Part shown: positions 32,001 to 41,156 of the stretch, piece by piece
How positions within the stretch are numbered: position 1 is the stretch's first letter
Layout: every line of letters starts with the position of its first letter
Origin: CAWEFA01 sp963851385
GTDB taxonomy: Bacteria; Bacteroidota; Bacteroidia; Bacteroidales; DTGW01
Reading direction: 5' to 3'
Assembly: GCA_963851385.1 (NCBI GenBank)
Contig: CAWKPE010000016.1
Location: forward strand, 62,001-126,000
Length of the DNA: 64,000 nucleotides
Made by a program: the position numbers and the translations under genes
The notes under the pieces: model-generated
Told to the model about the DNA's origin: nothing
Seen by the model: only the letters and a program-made list of their open reading frames with translations
Databases searched by the model: none

Positions 32001-35000
32001 TATTGATGGCGATTATACTGCGGGATTATCTGGAGATTTTGGCGTACCCAAAAAGTTTTATAGCTATAATTGCCCTAAACCAACTGGTGGCAAATGGAGC
32101 AATGTGAGTTCTTGGTCACTAACAAGTCATACTGCAAATAATCCGCCTCTTGCTCCTCCGGGAGCTTCAGATATTGTTCTTATTGGTAATGATGATTCAA
32201 TATATCTTGAAACCAACCCTGACCTCATAGATTCAGATTTTGAGGTAGAAAAATGTGCCAATTTGCAAATAGATAAAGGTTCTGCTTTAGATATTGGCTA
32301 CAACCCAAGTTGTAATTTTAGCGTGGTATCTTCCAGCCTTCTTGGTAATGGTACTTTTAGATTGACTACTTCTTATTCTGATGGAAGCACTTATGTTTTT
32401 CCAAAGGGCGACTTCTCAGATTTTAATGTTAATTTGGGGACAACGGTATTATACATTACCAATCCCAATGCAGGTACAACCTATTGGTTGCCCCAGGGTG
32501 TGACCTCTTATGGTAACTTTATAGTGGCGCCTTTAGGTGGTTCAAATATTATTTTTGCGAACAACGATGTTACGATTTATGGAAATTTAGTTATTCAGGG
32601 TCAAAATGCCGATTCCTGGTTTTGCCCAACATGGACTACTGGGAGCTCTGTTGATCCATATCCTACAGCTCCTACAGTACCAGTTGCAAAAACAATAACT
32701 ATTAAAGGTAATTTTGATATTCAGAGTGGTGCGCTTATTTGGATTGGAAATAATATGCTTGCTCAAAATTTTGTAGTATATGGAGATGTTAAAGTAGGTA
32801 ACTGGGCGGCGATAATGGTATGGGGTGGATGGGGCGGCGCTTTCAATCAGAGCATGGCTATTGGAGGAAACTTTATTAATAATACATTTAATCAAATAGG
32901 AAATGGGGCTTCGCAAACTCCAAGCTATGTAGACTTTAATTCAAATGGAGGTATTCCAGTTACTTTCTTTGGTACAAATAATGCCTCAATTACAAATACT
33001 TCAGGCACTCCAGGTACATTTTTTGGCAAAGTGACTGTAAACAAAGGAACATCTCAAGGTACGACTCTTACTTGCAATATTGGTGGAACTTTAACCATGT
33101 TACAGGATAATTGGCTTACCTTGCAAAATGGCACTTTTATTTATAACGATACAATAAGTGATTTAACTATTTCCCAAGGTAGCACGTTTACCATTCCTTC
33201 CACAGCAGGTCTTAACATCAATACCTTAAAAAATGTATATATAGGTAATGCAAATTCCAATGTGAATACGATGTACCTTAGTGGTAAACTTACCCTAGCC
33301 GCAGCTAACACGGGTACGGTTTATATTGGTCCGGCAGCAGCGCCTGCATCCCATAACGATATTGAATATTCAAGTGGAGGAGCATCGGCAATTGAGGTTG
33401 ATGGAGGTAATCTTATTGTAAACGGACAAATACGTCGTAACCCTTCAGATGCTTCCGGTATTTTAAGTTATACACAATCGAATGGCACTGTTACAATCAA
33501 TGGAAATAACTGTGTTGCACCGTATATTGATAACGCTAAATTAGAGGTACTCAATACCGGAAGTCAGTTTAACATGTCGGGTGGCACTCTAACTATTGTT
33601 CGTGGAGGTGGTGGTCAATTTGGCGACTTGTACTTAAGGCCTCAGACAAGTTCGGTCACGGGGGGAACAATTGTTTTCTCACCAGGAGGAGCCGGTAACC
33701 AAAATTATAATTTAGACGCAAACATACCTATAAATGACCTTACTATTACAGGAGGGGCTAATACGACAAAAGTAACTTTAAAGGTAAGTCCGCTTACTAT
33801 AAATGGAGTGTTCACGCTTTCTGATGCCAATAGTACATTTGATGCCAATGCGGCTTTAAATATCCCTGTAACCCTAAATGGTAATTTCATTAATAATGGA
33901 ACCTATACGCCTCAAAAGAACCTTACAACTTTTAATGGCAATTTACAAAGTATAACAGGAACAACAACTCCTAACGTTTTTTACGATTTAAATGTAAACC
34001 CGATTACTTCACTTATTCTTGGTGGGGCTACTACTGTTTCAGATAATCTTACCATCAGTTCGGGCACTTTAGTTTGCGGAGGTAATGAAGTGAGTTTGTC
34101 GGGTAATTTTACCAACAATGGCAATTATACAGATAACAATGCTTTAGGTACTGGTGTAAGTCTTGTCGGCTCATCCAATCAGCACGTTTCTGGTTCTGGT
34201 ACATTTGGATGGTTAGAATTGAATAATACATCCGGAGCAATATTGGATAATAGTATTACATTGAATGAACACCTGACACTTACACTGGGTATTTTCGATA
34301 TAAAACAAAATCTGCTTACACTCGAACAAAATAGCACAATTGATGCTAATGGAACGCCATTTAGTGCTACAAAAATGGTAACAACTGATGGCGTATTAAG
34401 TAACATTGGCATTAAGAAGTTTTTTACTACTACTGTGCCTCAAACTTTTACATACCCGCTTGGAACATCAGGCAAATACACACCAGCTGTACTTACATTG
34501 ACTGCGAGTGGTTATGTTGGTTCTGTAAGGATAAACAATGTTAACAGTACACAACCGTCAATTTTTGATCCGGCCAATGCATTGAAATATTATTGGGATG
34601 TTGAGAGTTCTGGTATTTCAGGCTTTCAAGGTAGCTTAACACTCAATTATTTAGTGGGTGATGTTGTTGGTGGTCCTGAAAGTAATTACCAATCTGCATG
34701 GTTGATTTCTCCTGGAACTAGTTGGAGTATAAATGGGGGAACGGTAAATTCGGTTTTGCATGCAATTACATTTCCTTACCCTTCCGGAACAGAGAACCTT
34801 AGTGGAGAATATACTGCAGGAAATGGTACTTCATTCCCTCCAATAGTTCCAACTTATACTAGCAATCAATCTGGTTTTTGGAACAATCCAGTTATTTGGA
34901 CCCAAACTGCCGGGACATCACATACATTAACTACCGGACCTAATGGTTTCATAGTTATTATTAGGAATAGTGATGTTGTTACAGCAAATACCAATAATTG

Positions 35001-37776
35001 TTCTGCATTCCAAACTACAATTAATGGCAAGCTTATAATAAACTCCGGTACTTTTGGACATAATTTAGGTATTGTCACTGGCAATGGTACACTCTCCCTT
35101 CAAAGTGGGACTTTCCCTGCAGGAGTTTATACAACTTTCTTGGATTGTGCAAATAATGGCACAATCGAATATGGGGGAACAGGGAATTATACAATAATAG
35201 CCGACCTTTACGATAATGTTCCTAATATACTTTTTTCTGGAACCGGTACACGAATATTACCAGATAAGGACCTAACTATATGCAATTCATTAAAAATAGG
35301 CGCAGGTGCTGATAATCCAATTGTAGATAATAGTGTATATAATCACAAACTTACTATTCTCAGCACAATGGAATATTATAGCGGAGCTTTTAACAGTGGG
35401 TCAGGTGCTGGCGCTACAGTTACTTTTGCAGGTTCATCTTTACAGACAATAGGTGGTGTTACCGGGAATTTTATAGGTACCAATGCATTCAATAATTTTG
35501 AAATAAATAATAGCTCCGGACTTAGCATAAATACGAACGGGGCAATTGAAGTAAATGGGAATTTATTATTGACAAGTGGATTGATTAATACTACTACCAA
35601 TAATAAACTTACTATTACTAATACAGCCGTTAATTGTGTTATACCTGATGGGGGAAGTGCTACTTCTTATGTTAATGGACCTTTGATTAAGAAAATTAAT
35701 CAGGGTGATAATTTTTCTTTCCCTATTGGCCAGGGAAATTTGCCAGGTAACAGAATATCTGTTTCATCTACTCAAACTGGACCATTATTATGGACTGCAC
35801 AATATTTTAGTCCAAATGGTACATTCAATAGCTATGCTGCACCACTTGCAGCAGTTAGCTGGGATGAATACTGGTCAGTTACTCCGTCAGCACTAAGTGG
35901 GGCTGTAATTAACCTTAGTTATTATCCTAACAGCGATATAACGCCACTAGTTACCCAGAACGGGTTATCCGATATGAGAGTGACGAATTATACCAGTCAA
36001 TGGAATGCAATTACATCTTTTGCAACGGGGGACAATTACAATGGAACGGTTTCGACGTCTAGCGTTATTTCAATACCTGCTGCAGTAAATAATTATACAA
36101 TTGGTTCGGTTACTACAATAGTACCAAAGGCTAAATTATCTCCTACCGGCCCTGTATGTGGCAATGCAGGGATACCAGTTACCTTCTCAGCTCCGGTAGC
36201 AATACCATTTAATTATTTACTAAGTTACAATATTAATGGTATCGCTCAAGCTCCTGTTACTATTACACCTGCAATGATTCCATATAGTTTGCCAACAACA
36301 TTTGCTGGTTCATCAGCAATTTATACTTTAACAGGATTCACCTATAATAGTGGTGCTGGAACAGGTGTTATAGATGCAAACACTGTAACTGCCTATGCAA
36401 ATCCTACGATTGCAAATGCAGGATCACCTCAATCGGTTTGCGGGATAACTTCTGTAACATTAAACGGTAATAACCCTGCTCCATATTCAGGTCTTTGGAC
36501 AATACTCAGTGGAAAAGGTGGAACATTAATTGCACCAAATAATCCTGCAAGTCAGTTTAATGGTGTACTTCCAAATACATATACTTTAAATTGGACAATT
36601 AGTAACGGAACTTGTAAATCATTAAGCAATGTATCCGTTGCATTCACTACCCGTCCCGATAAGCCAACAGCTTTATCAGCACAGAGTTTTTGCACAGGAG
36701 CAACTATAAATAATATAGCTGCTAATGCAGCTATAGGAAGTATAAATTGGTATACTACTAATACATATCCTCCAATTCCTCCAAATTTAAATGGCAGTAC
36801 ATTATTGACTAATGGCCTTACTTATTATGCTGATGCTGTAAGTGGAACTTGTATAAGTGCCTCACCACTTACGCCAGTAACAGTAACACTAGTTTCACAG
36901 CCAACAGGTCCCACTTTATTGGCTGAAACACTTAATACTCCTTCTGTTTGCGATGGCACGAATGTAAGTGCTACATTTAATTCAGGAAGCGGTGGTTTAG
37001 GATGTATCGATGCCTACCAATACCAATTTGATGGTTCAGGAGTCTGGAACACTTACAATCCGGGAAACAATATAAGTAGCGTGGCACATACTTCTGTTGA
37101 TATCCAAGGGCAAAGATCAGGATGTACAGTGGGCTCGGGATGTACAGGTACATCTTGGGTCACGCTAGCTAGCTGGACAGTGAATGCACGGCCGATGCCA
37201 AGCTTTACGGTATCGCCTGGGGCAAATACATGTGCAAGCACGAATGTAACATACACAACCCAGGGAGGTCAGTTGAATTATGTATGGAGTGTACCCGGAG
37301 TCTCAGGAACCGATTACAGCATAACATCAGGAGGCATTAGCGGAACAGATAATACTGTGACTCTTCAGTGGCTAAGCACAGGCAGTAAAACAGTCACAGT
37401 CAACTATGACAATGCCAGTGGTTGTAACGGATTGAGTGCAGCTACAAACACCACTACGGTCAATTTATCTCCGACAGCCACGGCAGGTCCAAATGAAAAC
37501 ACTTGCGATCATACATCATTTATAATAGCAGGGGCAAATGCGACAAATTACAGCAGTTTATCATGGTCTGTAGTATCAGGTTGTGGAACTTGTTCATTTA
37601 CAAGCGGGAGTACGACCTTGACACCGACTTTTACGCCAGATGCAACTGGCGCTGATCATACTGTAGTAGTTCAAATTACTGTGAATGGGAATCCAGGATG
37701 TTCCGTTCCAGCAACCAGTATAAAAAATATTACCATTTATATAACTCCAAACACAAATCAAATTACGACTTATTAA
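26083..37776 (+). CDS. Giant secreted beta-strand-repeat protein (3,897 aa), probable surface adhesin
   Basis: An uninterrupted frame for an extremely Gly/Thr/Asn/Ser-rich secreted protein. The N-terminus is a long export signal with two hydrophobic stretches (about 10-18 and 29-44) ending VSAATKTF. It is built from four large beta-helix modules, each opening with a GxWxxxxxW element (about residues 50, 1026, 1991 and 2924) and closing with a GDYTAG/GEYTAG-type strand. Four autotransporter-associated beta-strand repeats (LTLSGVNTYTGTTTISSG type) lie near 267, 365, 480 and 649. From about 3350 come Ig/PKD-like domains. No type IX secretion C-terminal domain is visible; the tail is PNTNQITTY. 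A surface adhesin or matrix protein is inferred. Four smaller secreted proteins follow, the last with the sorting domain. Confidence 0.9.
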   Translation: MEIYTLRIHKLILFFGAFNIRFRIKCKTFLGCLIFLFTLINVSAATKTFQNAGNWSNGGNWNPVGTPNAGDDIIINAACIYDVSTGLSYNSLTINAVQSLNINTTLVLTVANNVTNNNLITISGTSTLMVGGNYSGGTLTFSANGTLNIGGIFNPVTLNASNGTINYDAAGAQTIFTGANYYNLTVSGSGTKTLQGTSTVTNSLNIVSGTLDLNGYTLTVGDLQGNGNITSGVAGAVTLTSGSDNISSTYSGIIQDGSGSLSLTKNGTGILTLSGVNTYTGTTTISSGTLEVAAVGAIPNVSAVTDNGTLDLAGNNTTIGSLAGSGTVTSSVAGAVTLTTGDNTSTIFSGIIQNGSGTVALTKNGNGSFTLSGNNTFSGTTTLSTGTLNINSATAIGSGTFIINGGTIIDNTSGGAIILSNNNPQNWNGDFAFIGTQNLNLGTGAISMNASRQVTVNGGTFTVGGIISGVGFSLNKAGAGTLILSGANAYTGGTTLNSGILILNNIAALGAAGASVTLNGGTLDLASDASVNAYNITIGGTVTIASDKATVASAGITHTLGTLSIGNQTLTIAGGSNVTNGMAGIAFGVTTFSGAPAFTINNPAGGGMTQLSVATVTPAGNIATINGNGNMVQTGVWGATAGGITYGGTGTLTLSQANTYTGTTTLNSGELIINNSTALGTGTFIINGGTIDNTSGALTLTNNNPQNWNGDFVFTGSNNLNLGTGAVTTNANCQVTVSANVLTVDGIISGTGYNLTKAGTGTLTMGANNVTINSLTISAGALTATSGTLNIAGDFINSGTFTPNGGTVNYNGAGMQAVAGGASTPYNNLTFSNGGIKNLQLATTVAGTLTLNSGIVRLSDYNLTLTNLAGVGAISGTGSSTNMIETNGMGLLIFTNTALPNTALNGTYPLGNNGDYNPLFISGLAGSAANRTFNIRVVTGQLFVNGINRDWEITQTNVTGTATLSFQYNISEASSDYTKYQPYTNFTGTWALAPNPSAQGVNPVTSTTSVVLPALSLWTAATPGAFYSYQSGDWDNPTTWTTDPGGTTLINPLNAVPGYLDVVTILTGRTVSLSSNITTTGLYVTINSGGFLNLSAFTFTNGLYSLSGQGTLQLASSLFPMPINTNTFVNAGGGTTEYNANITLPATQLTYNNLTINTAGDVIQKNSIILNGNLLIKQGTFQINDNTGLTQRYQLTISGNVTVNNGTFFTVGTGPTNTTTDPTSISGGAGPFTNYYSGQSHTIIIKGDFTNNGTVHFTNQTNPDYTHFPSNGFATIYFQGSTNNTLTCNGQTDFYNLVLDKGSDPTFRLTVYSTAYSNFRLFGANNAAIESNAANPNVRKALWIRNGTLDLSGLIVIPSLSEGTTAAAPTTDFFIPGNSALILDGPFVIVLSTADSYTEVNVAYNLAGANNSTFNINAGSGGSGIAVLGNLQLNNGYLSTRESDGITYWSYASGQFIMNGGTVDTKQFHNPEGGSTGLISYLQIGGNVIYRGRFQNTINYPTISSLTTPVINTVRATNGIDGSAGIGTLSINSNVSNGFTMSGGTIFIYDVCGNTAPTDAILINCPTSNINVTGGTVQVIPTTGTILADEPYLINSLASFGNFIINQVSGTSIVQLNTNPINVLQNLTLTAGTFDANALNVTIGGNFSIASGTNYSCTGGSANRTIFNGTGIQTFTSGAVTLNTLIINKTATDVLVFPATPVTITIADSLMIKSGQLNDNGNIINIQGGVYNAGNEYGSGKIAMVGTNVQTIDGNGSGMFNNLDLNNTSASATPVSLTASITVNGTLNLVSNKIFVIGSNNLNIAATGSITSTLGFGANCYIQSSGLSGDGGITKTYSASSTSFTFPIGAPTLTPSLAAVYTPGTISITTSPTNWGSVTITPVGIEQPATTTKGVNLTYYWRIKSTGFIGLAANSVTHSYTYNPADVPNPAQVSNYVPARYDESTFTWTNGTNASINTTTHVIDGPWLNGTNNIDGDYTAGLSGDFGVPKKFYSYNCPKPTGGKWSNVSSWSLTSHTANNPPLAPPGASDIVLIGNDDSIYLETNPDLIDSDFEVEKCANLQIDKGSALDIGYNPSCNFSVVSSSLLGNGTFRLTTSYSDGSTYVFPKGDFSDFNVNLGTTVLYITNPNAGTTYWLPQGVTSYGNFIVAPLGGSNIIFANNDVTIYGNLVIQGQNADSWFCPTWTTGSSVDPYPTAPTVPVAKTITIKGNFDIQSGALIWIGNNMLAQNFVVYGDVKVGNWAAIMVWGGWGGAFNQSMAIGGNFINNTFNQIGNGASQTPSYVDFNSNGGIPVTFFGTNNASITNTSGTPGTFFGKVTVNKGTSQGTTLTCNIGGTLTMLQDNWLTLQNGTFIYNDTISDLTISQGSTFTIPSTAGLNINTLKNVYIGNANSNVNTMYLSGKLTLAAANTGTVYIGPAAAPASHNDIEYSSGGASAIEVDGGNLIVNGQIRRNPSDASGILSYTQSNGTVTINGNNCVAPYIDNAKLEVLNTGSQFNMSGGTLTIVRGGGGQFGDLYLRPQTSSVTGGTIVFSPGGAGNQNYNLDANIPINDLTITGGANTTKVTLKVSPLTINGVFTLSDANSTFDANAALNIPVTLNGNFINNGTYTPQKNLTTFNGNLQSITGTTTPNVFYDLNVNPITSLILGGATTVSDNLTISSGTLVCGGNEVSLSGNFTNNGNYTDNNALGTGVSLVGSSNQHVSGSGTFGWLELNNTSGAILDNSITLNEHLTLTLGIFDIKQNLLTLEQNSTIDANGTPFSATKMVTTDGVLSNIGIKKFFTTTVPQTFTYPLGTSGKYTPAVLTLTASGYVGSVRINNVNSTQPSIFDPANALKYYWDVESSGISGFQGSLTLNYLVGDVVGGPESNYQSAWLISPGTSWSINGGTVNSVLHAITFPYPSGTENLSGEYTAGNGTSFPPIVPTYTSNQSGFWNNPVIWTQTAGTSHTLTTGPNGFIVIIRNSDVVTANTNNCSAFQTTINGKLIINSGTFGHNLGIVTGNGTLSLQSGTFPAGVYTTFLDCANNGTIEYGGTGNYTIIADLYDNVPNILFSGTGTRILPDKDLTICNSLKIGAGADNPIVDNSVYNHKLTILSTMEYYSGAFNSGSGAGATVTFAGSSLQTIGGVTGNFIGTNAFNNFEINNSSGLSINTNGAIEVNGNLLLTSGLINTTTNNKLTITNTAVNCVIPDGGSATSYVNGPLIKKINQGDNFSFPIGQGNLPGNRISVSSTQTGPLLWTAQYFSPNGTFNSYAAPLAAVSWDEYWSVTPSALSGAVINLSYYPNSDITPLVTQNGLSDMRVTNYTSQWNAITSFATGDNYNGTVSTSSVISIPAAVNNYTIGSVTTIVPKAKLSPTGPVCGNAGIPVTFSAPVAIPFNYLLSYNINGIAQAPVTITPAMIPYSLPTTFAGSSAIYTLTGFTYNSGAGTGVIDANTVTAYANPTIANAGSPQSVCGITSVTLNGNNPAPYSGLWTILSGKGGTLIAPNNPASQFNGVLPNTYTLNWTISNGTCKSLSNVSVAFTTRPDKPTALSAQSFCTGATINNIAANAAIGSINWYTTNTYPPIPPNLNGSTLLTNGLTYYADAVSGTCISASPLTPVTVTLVSQPTGPTLLAETLNTPSVCDGTNVSATFNSGSGGLGCIDAYQYQFDGSGVWNTYNPGNNISSVAHTSVDIQGQRSGCTVGSGCTGTSWVTLASWTVNARPMPSFTVSPGANTCASTNVTYTTQGGQLNYVWSVPGVSGTDYSITSGGISGTDNTVTLQWLSTGSKTVTVNYDNASGCNGLSAATNTTTVNLSPTATAGPNENTCDHTSFIIAGANATNYSSLSWSVVSGCGTCSFTSGSTTLTPTFTPDATGADHTVVVQITVNGNPGCSVPATSIKNITIYITPNTNQITTY

Positions 37777-37819
37777 ATATGAAAAAACTTAAAATAATTA
37801 ATAACTAAAATTTACAGGT

Positions 37820-38518
37820 ATGAAAACAAAAAACTTTATTCGACTATTAGCTATGTTATTAATAGCTATGTTAGCTGGAACGGCAGCATTTGGACAAGCA
37901 ACACAGAATGTTCTTGCAGGTTCAACTTATCACTATACTGTAACACAAAGTATGGGAAGCGGTGTAAGTACTTATACCTGGACCAACGATGCAACTGCAT
38001 TACAGGCAACAACTACCCCGGCACCTGGACCTGGTCTAACCAATACAATTCAGGTAAACTGGCTTCAGGCAGGAACATACCATATCACGGTATTGGAGAC
38101 ATCAGCGGCTCCACATAGTTGTCCGGATCCTAATTCACCAAAGACAATGACAGTTACTGTTTTGGCAAACACCGGTACAATAGCATTTACAGCACCATTA
38201 GCCAGCGGAGCCTGTTCGGGTGCTGCGGGAACAGACTTAACGTTGAATTTGACATTAGGAGGTAATTATACCTATCCAATGGTCATAAATTATACGGTCA
38301 ACGGGACTGCACACTCGCGTACAATTAACAGTGGAACAACAGTTTCAGTAGGTAGTGAAGACAATATTTTAAACAATACAACAACATCAGATGCTCCCAA
38401 AACTATAGTGATTACATCGGCAACATGCTCAGGAGCAACAATAACAGTAGGGGCAAATAATACATATACATATACTGCATGGGGTACACCTTCTACTGGT
38501 GGCATTACAGCATATTAA
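37820..38518 (+). CDS. Secreted PKD-like protein 1
   Basis: A 232-residue exported protein with signal peptide MKTKNFIRLLAMLLIAMLAG ending TAAFGQA. The first half is PKD/Ig-like (VLAGSTYHYTVTQSMGSGVS, then IQVNWLQAGTYHITVLE), the second half another beta domain (YPMVINYTVNGTAHSRTI). The C-terminus GTPSTGGITAY mirrors the tail of the preceding giant protein. It starts 44 bp after the giant gene and is surely in the same operon. The domain is probably structural; no enzyme motif is present. No sorting domain is visible. Confidence 0.8.
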   Translation: MKTKNFIRLLAMLLIAMLAGTAAFGQATQNVLAGSTYHYTVTQSMGSGVSTYTWTNDATALQATTTPAPGPGLTNTIQVNWLQAGTYHITVLETSAAPHSCPDPNSPKTMTVTVLANTGTIAFTAPLASGACSGAAGTDLTLNLTLGGNYTYPMVINYTVNGTAHSRTINSGTTVSVGSEDNILNNTTTSDAPKTIVITSATCSGATITVGANNTYTYTAWGTPSTGGITAY

Positions 38519-38544
38519 TAAAAAAATTAAAAAGCATATTATTA

Positions 38545-39210
38545 ATGAAGATAAAAATTATAGTTGGAGTATTTCTGGTATTGTTCACAAGCAAAATAGG
38601 GGCACAAGACACTATACAGGTTTTGCCTGGCTCAACGCATGCATTTACAGCACAAAACCCAATGAATGCAGTTTCGTTTAATTGGAATATAGATGGTATT
38701 GCATATGTGTCGGCTGTTCTGGGTTCTGCTCAAACAACAGGTAATATCGTTTTCGGAGCCACAGAAGGAGCTACAAGTAATTTATCAGTAGTTCCAGTAT
38801 CGACAAATTCCTGTACCGGAAATACGGTTCAGGTTACCTTGCAAGTTACCAGTGCGCCATCATTTTCAGCTACATTAACTGGCGTTGCCTCCAATGTATG
38901 TCCGATAACAACTACTAATCCTGGCGGAGGAATGTTATCCGCCACGGTCACGGTTATCGGCAATACTACTGGGGTTGGTGCAGGGAAACCAATTTACATT
39001 TATTATACTGTAAACGGAATCGCTGCTTCATTGCCATTGCAAATGACAAGTGCAAGTGAAAGTGTATTATTTAATTTGAATAGTCCTGCACCAGGAGCTT
39101 ATGCAGTTCAAATTACTCAAATTAAATTTGGAGGAAAAGGAGCATTGACAAGCAGCCCCACGGCAAATACAACTGTTGATGCAGTTCCAACTGTAGAAGA
39201 TATTTTCTAA
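38545..39210 (+). CDS. Secreted PKD-like protein 2
   Basis: A 221-residue protein with signal peptide MKIKIIVGVFLVLFTSKIGA before QDTIQ. The first half is a PKD-like domain (VLPGSTHAFTAQNPMNAVSF), the second a YYTVNGIAASLPLQM strand pair, paralogous to the neighbouring small secreted proteins. The end is VDAVPTVEDIF, a variant of the tail in the two preceding proteins. The start at 38545 is chosen because it yields a proper signal peptide; the in-frame extension to 38479 overlaps the previous gene. It lies 26 bp after its neighbour and is part of the operon. Confidence 0.8.
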   Translation: MKIKIIVGVFLVLFTSKIGAQDTIQVLPGSTHAFTAQNPMNAVSFNWNIDGIAYVSAVLGSAQTTGNIVFGATEGATSNLSVVPVSTNSCTGNTVQVTLQVTSAPSFSATLTGVASNVCPITTTNPGGGMLSATVTVIGNTTGVGAGKPIYIYYTVNGIAASLPLQMTSASESVLFNLNSPAPGAYAVQITQIKFGGKGALTSSPTANTTVDAVPTVEDIF

Positions 39211-39229
39211 ATAAATTAAAATTCAAACC

Positions 39230-39251
39230 GGCAGGTTTTATCGAACCTGCC
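39230..39251 (+). promoter_or_regulatory. Intra-operon hairpin
   Basis: GGCAGGTT / AACCTGCC stem with a six-base loop between two operon genes, followed by A-rich rather than T-rich sequence. It may adjust transcript stability or partly terminate; its function is unknown. Confidence 0.4.
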
Positions 39252-39279
39252 AGGTTAAAAATAGGAATAAATAGCTTTT

Positions 39280-39936
39280 ATGAAAGCTGCAAAACATATC
39301 GTAATAGTCCTGCTTATGTTGATGACTGGAAGTCAAATCCAGGCACAAAATAAGACCATTACTTTTATAGAGGGTGATAGGACATTTACGGCACGATCAG
39401 CAGCTAACTCATTTCAATGGTATTTGAACGGAGTATTACAAGTTTCGGTAACAGATTCGACATATACAGCAACATGGGATACAGGCAAATACTGGTTATC
39501 AGTAGCTCCAGTTGCAGGAGGTTGTACGGGAGATACATTTTCAATATTGTTGAATGTAGTTGATAGCATTAATAATGGTGTTCGGGTAGAATGGGCTGTA
39601 AATTCGCCAGTTCTGGTTTGTCCTCTTTCCGAAGGTACAAATTTGATAAGTGTTGCAGTTAATTTAATTAATTACACGTTAAATGGGGAGACCTATACAG
39701 TAACATATACAATTGATGATAGCGTTCCTATAAATAATGTGTTAAGTATTGAGAATAGAGCTGTATTTGATATCGATGTAACTAATCTAACAACAGGCAA
39801 CCATACAGTAAAAATAATTAAGTTAACATATGGTCCGGGAGGTATATATACCAAAGACTATGGATCTGGCGTTGACGCTCCATTAATAATATTAGATGTA
39901 AAGCCACTTCCATTTATTGAAAATATCAAATATTGA
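39280..39936 (+). CDS. Secreted PKD-like protein 3
   Basis: A 218-residue protein with signal peptide MKAAKHIVIVLLMLMTGSQI ending QAQ. It contains a PKD/Ig-like first domain (FQWYLNGVLQVSV, YTATWDTGKYWLSVAPVAGG) and a second beta domain (YTLNGETYTVTYTIDDSVP). The C-terminus VKPLPFIENIKY again resembles the tails of the upstream proteins. It is the third small secreted gene in the operon, 69 bp after protein 2 and separated from it by a hairpin. A structural or partner role for the giant protein is inferred from the repeated architecture and position only. Confidence 0.78.
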   Translation: MKAAKHIVIVLLMLMTGSQIQAQNKTITFIEGDRTFTARSAANSFQWYLNGVLQVSVTDSTYTATWDTGKYWLSVAPVAGGCTGDTFSILLNVVDSINNGVRVEWAVNSPVLVCPLSEGTNLISVAVNLINYTLNGETYTVTYTIDDSVPINNVLSIENRAVFDIDVTNLTTGNHTVKIIKLTYGPGGIYTKDYGSGVDAPLIILDVKPLPFIENIKY

Positions 39937-40054
39937 TAAAAAATTAAAAATTTTGAAAATTAAAATTAAATAGTGATTATAAATATTTTAGAAAAATTAC
40001 GGTATTAGAATTATATAGAATTAGGTGGATAAAAACAAGATTAGATAGAAAAAA

Positions 40055-41054
40055 TTGAACCGAATAATTATCATATTATTATTATTGCTTAATAATGTTT
40101 GCTTGAATGCACAACAGGTAATATGTACCAGTGCAGAAGCAAGACGCTATACTATAAGTGGTTCTGACGGCATGAAGTTTACCTGGCATGTTCCAAAGGA
40201 AGGAAATGTTCTGCATGCCGATACTTTAAATGATACTATCTATATTGTTTGGCAAAAAAAAGGAGAATTTACATTGACTGTAGATGGAGATTATAATGGA
40301 TGTACAGTATCGAAAAAATTGGACGTTACTGTCAAACAATCACCTATCGTAGAATCTTGGACCGGACATACATTTTTGTAAAGGCTATCCTCCACCGCCT
40401 TTGGAACCAACTATACCCGATTCTGGAACAATATTATGGTTTAACGGGAGCCATTTAAATTCTTATACTCCGGATACTACTGAAACTGTTTGGGCAAGAA
40501 TCACAAGTAAGGAGAATTGTTCGGCAAGCGATACGATTAAAGTTACGGAATATCCTATGCCAAAAGTTAATTTAGGTAAAGATGCCAGCGTATGCGGTGA
40601 TGATAAAATGACACTTGATGCAAGCAATCCGGGAGCAACTTATTATTGGACAATAAATGATACTTTTTATTCAAGTAGTCAAACAATTACTATTGGAAGG
40701 GGAGTAAAGACAATAGAAGTGGAAGTATCTTATAATAATTTATGTAAAACAAGCGATACTATTAATATCTTGCTTTGTAAATATGAAGGCATACCAAATG
40801 CATTCACTCCTGGTCGTTTATCAAATAGAACTTGGATAATAAATGGTTTATCAGATAATTATCCTAAAGTAGTAGTACAAGTATATGATCGTTGGGGCAG
40901 GTTGGTTTATCGTTCTTCACCAGGTTATCCGGGTAGAGGGTGGGATGGAACCAATAGCAGTGGTCCTTTACCTATGGATACCTATTTTTACGTGATTGAT
41001 TTTTATGGAAATGGCAGATCAACCCAAAATGGTAACGTTACAATAATCAGATAA
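40055..41054 (+). CDS. Secreted protein with gliding-motility/T9SS type B C-terminal domain, split by one +1 indel
   Basis: Read through, this is a protein of about 332 residues: a signal peptide (NRIIIILLLLLNNVCLNA), a PKD-like domain (FTWHVPKEGNVLHADTLN), a second Ig-like domain, and a C-terminal gliding-motility-associated sorting domain. That domain reads GIPNAFTPGRLSNRTWII, then VVVQVYDRWGRLVYRSS, GWDGTNSSGPLPMDTYFYVI and VTIIR. Such domains send proteins through the type IX secretion system. The frame breaks at 40373-40377: removing one T from TTTTT restores HTFCKGYPPPPLEP and joins 40055-40381 to the frame ending at 41054. The initiation codon appears to be TTG at 40055. It is the last gene of the operon and the only one with a visible sorting domain. 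Confidence 0.82.
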
Positions 41055-41078
41055 AATTAAAAGGATATATAAATACGG

Positions 41079-41104
41079 ACCCTTGCTGAAAAACCAGGGT
41101 TTTT
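41079..41104 (+). terminator. Terminator of the giant secreted-protein operon
   Basis: ACCCT / AGGGT stem with a 12-base loop followed by TTTT, 25 bp after the last operon gene. Confidence 0.65.
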
Positions 41105-41156
41105 GATTTAAAATTAAATTTACATATGATTGCTTATTAATCTATAATATGCTTTG

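Noticed and set aside
26500..34000. Recurrent short words in the giant gene considered as a non-coding repeat array
   Set aside because: They encode regular beta-strand repeats in one frame of nearly 12 kb without a stop.
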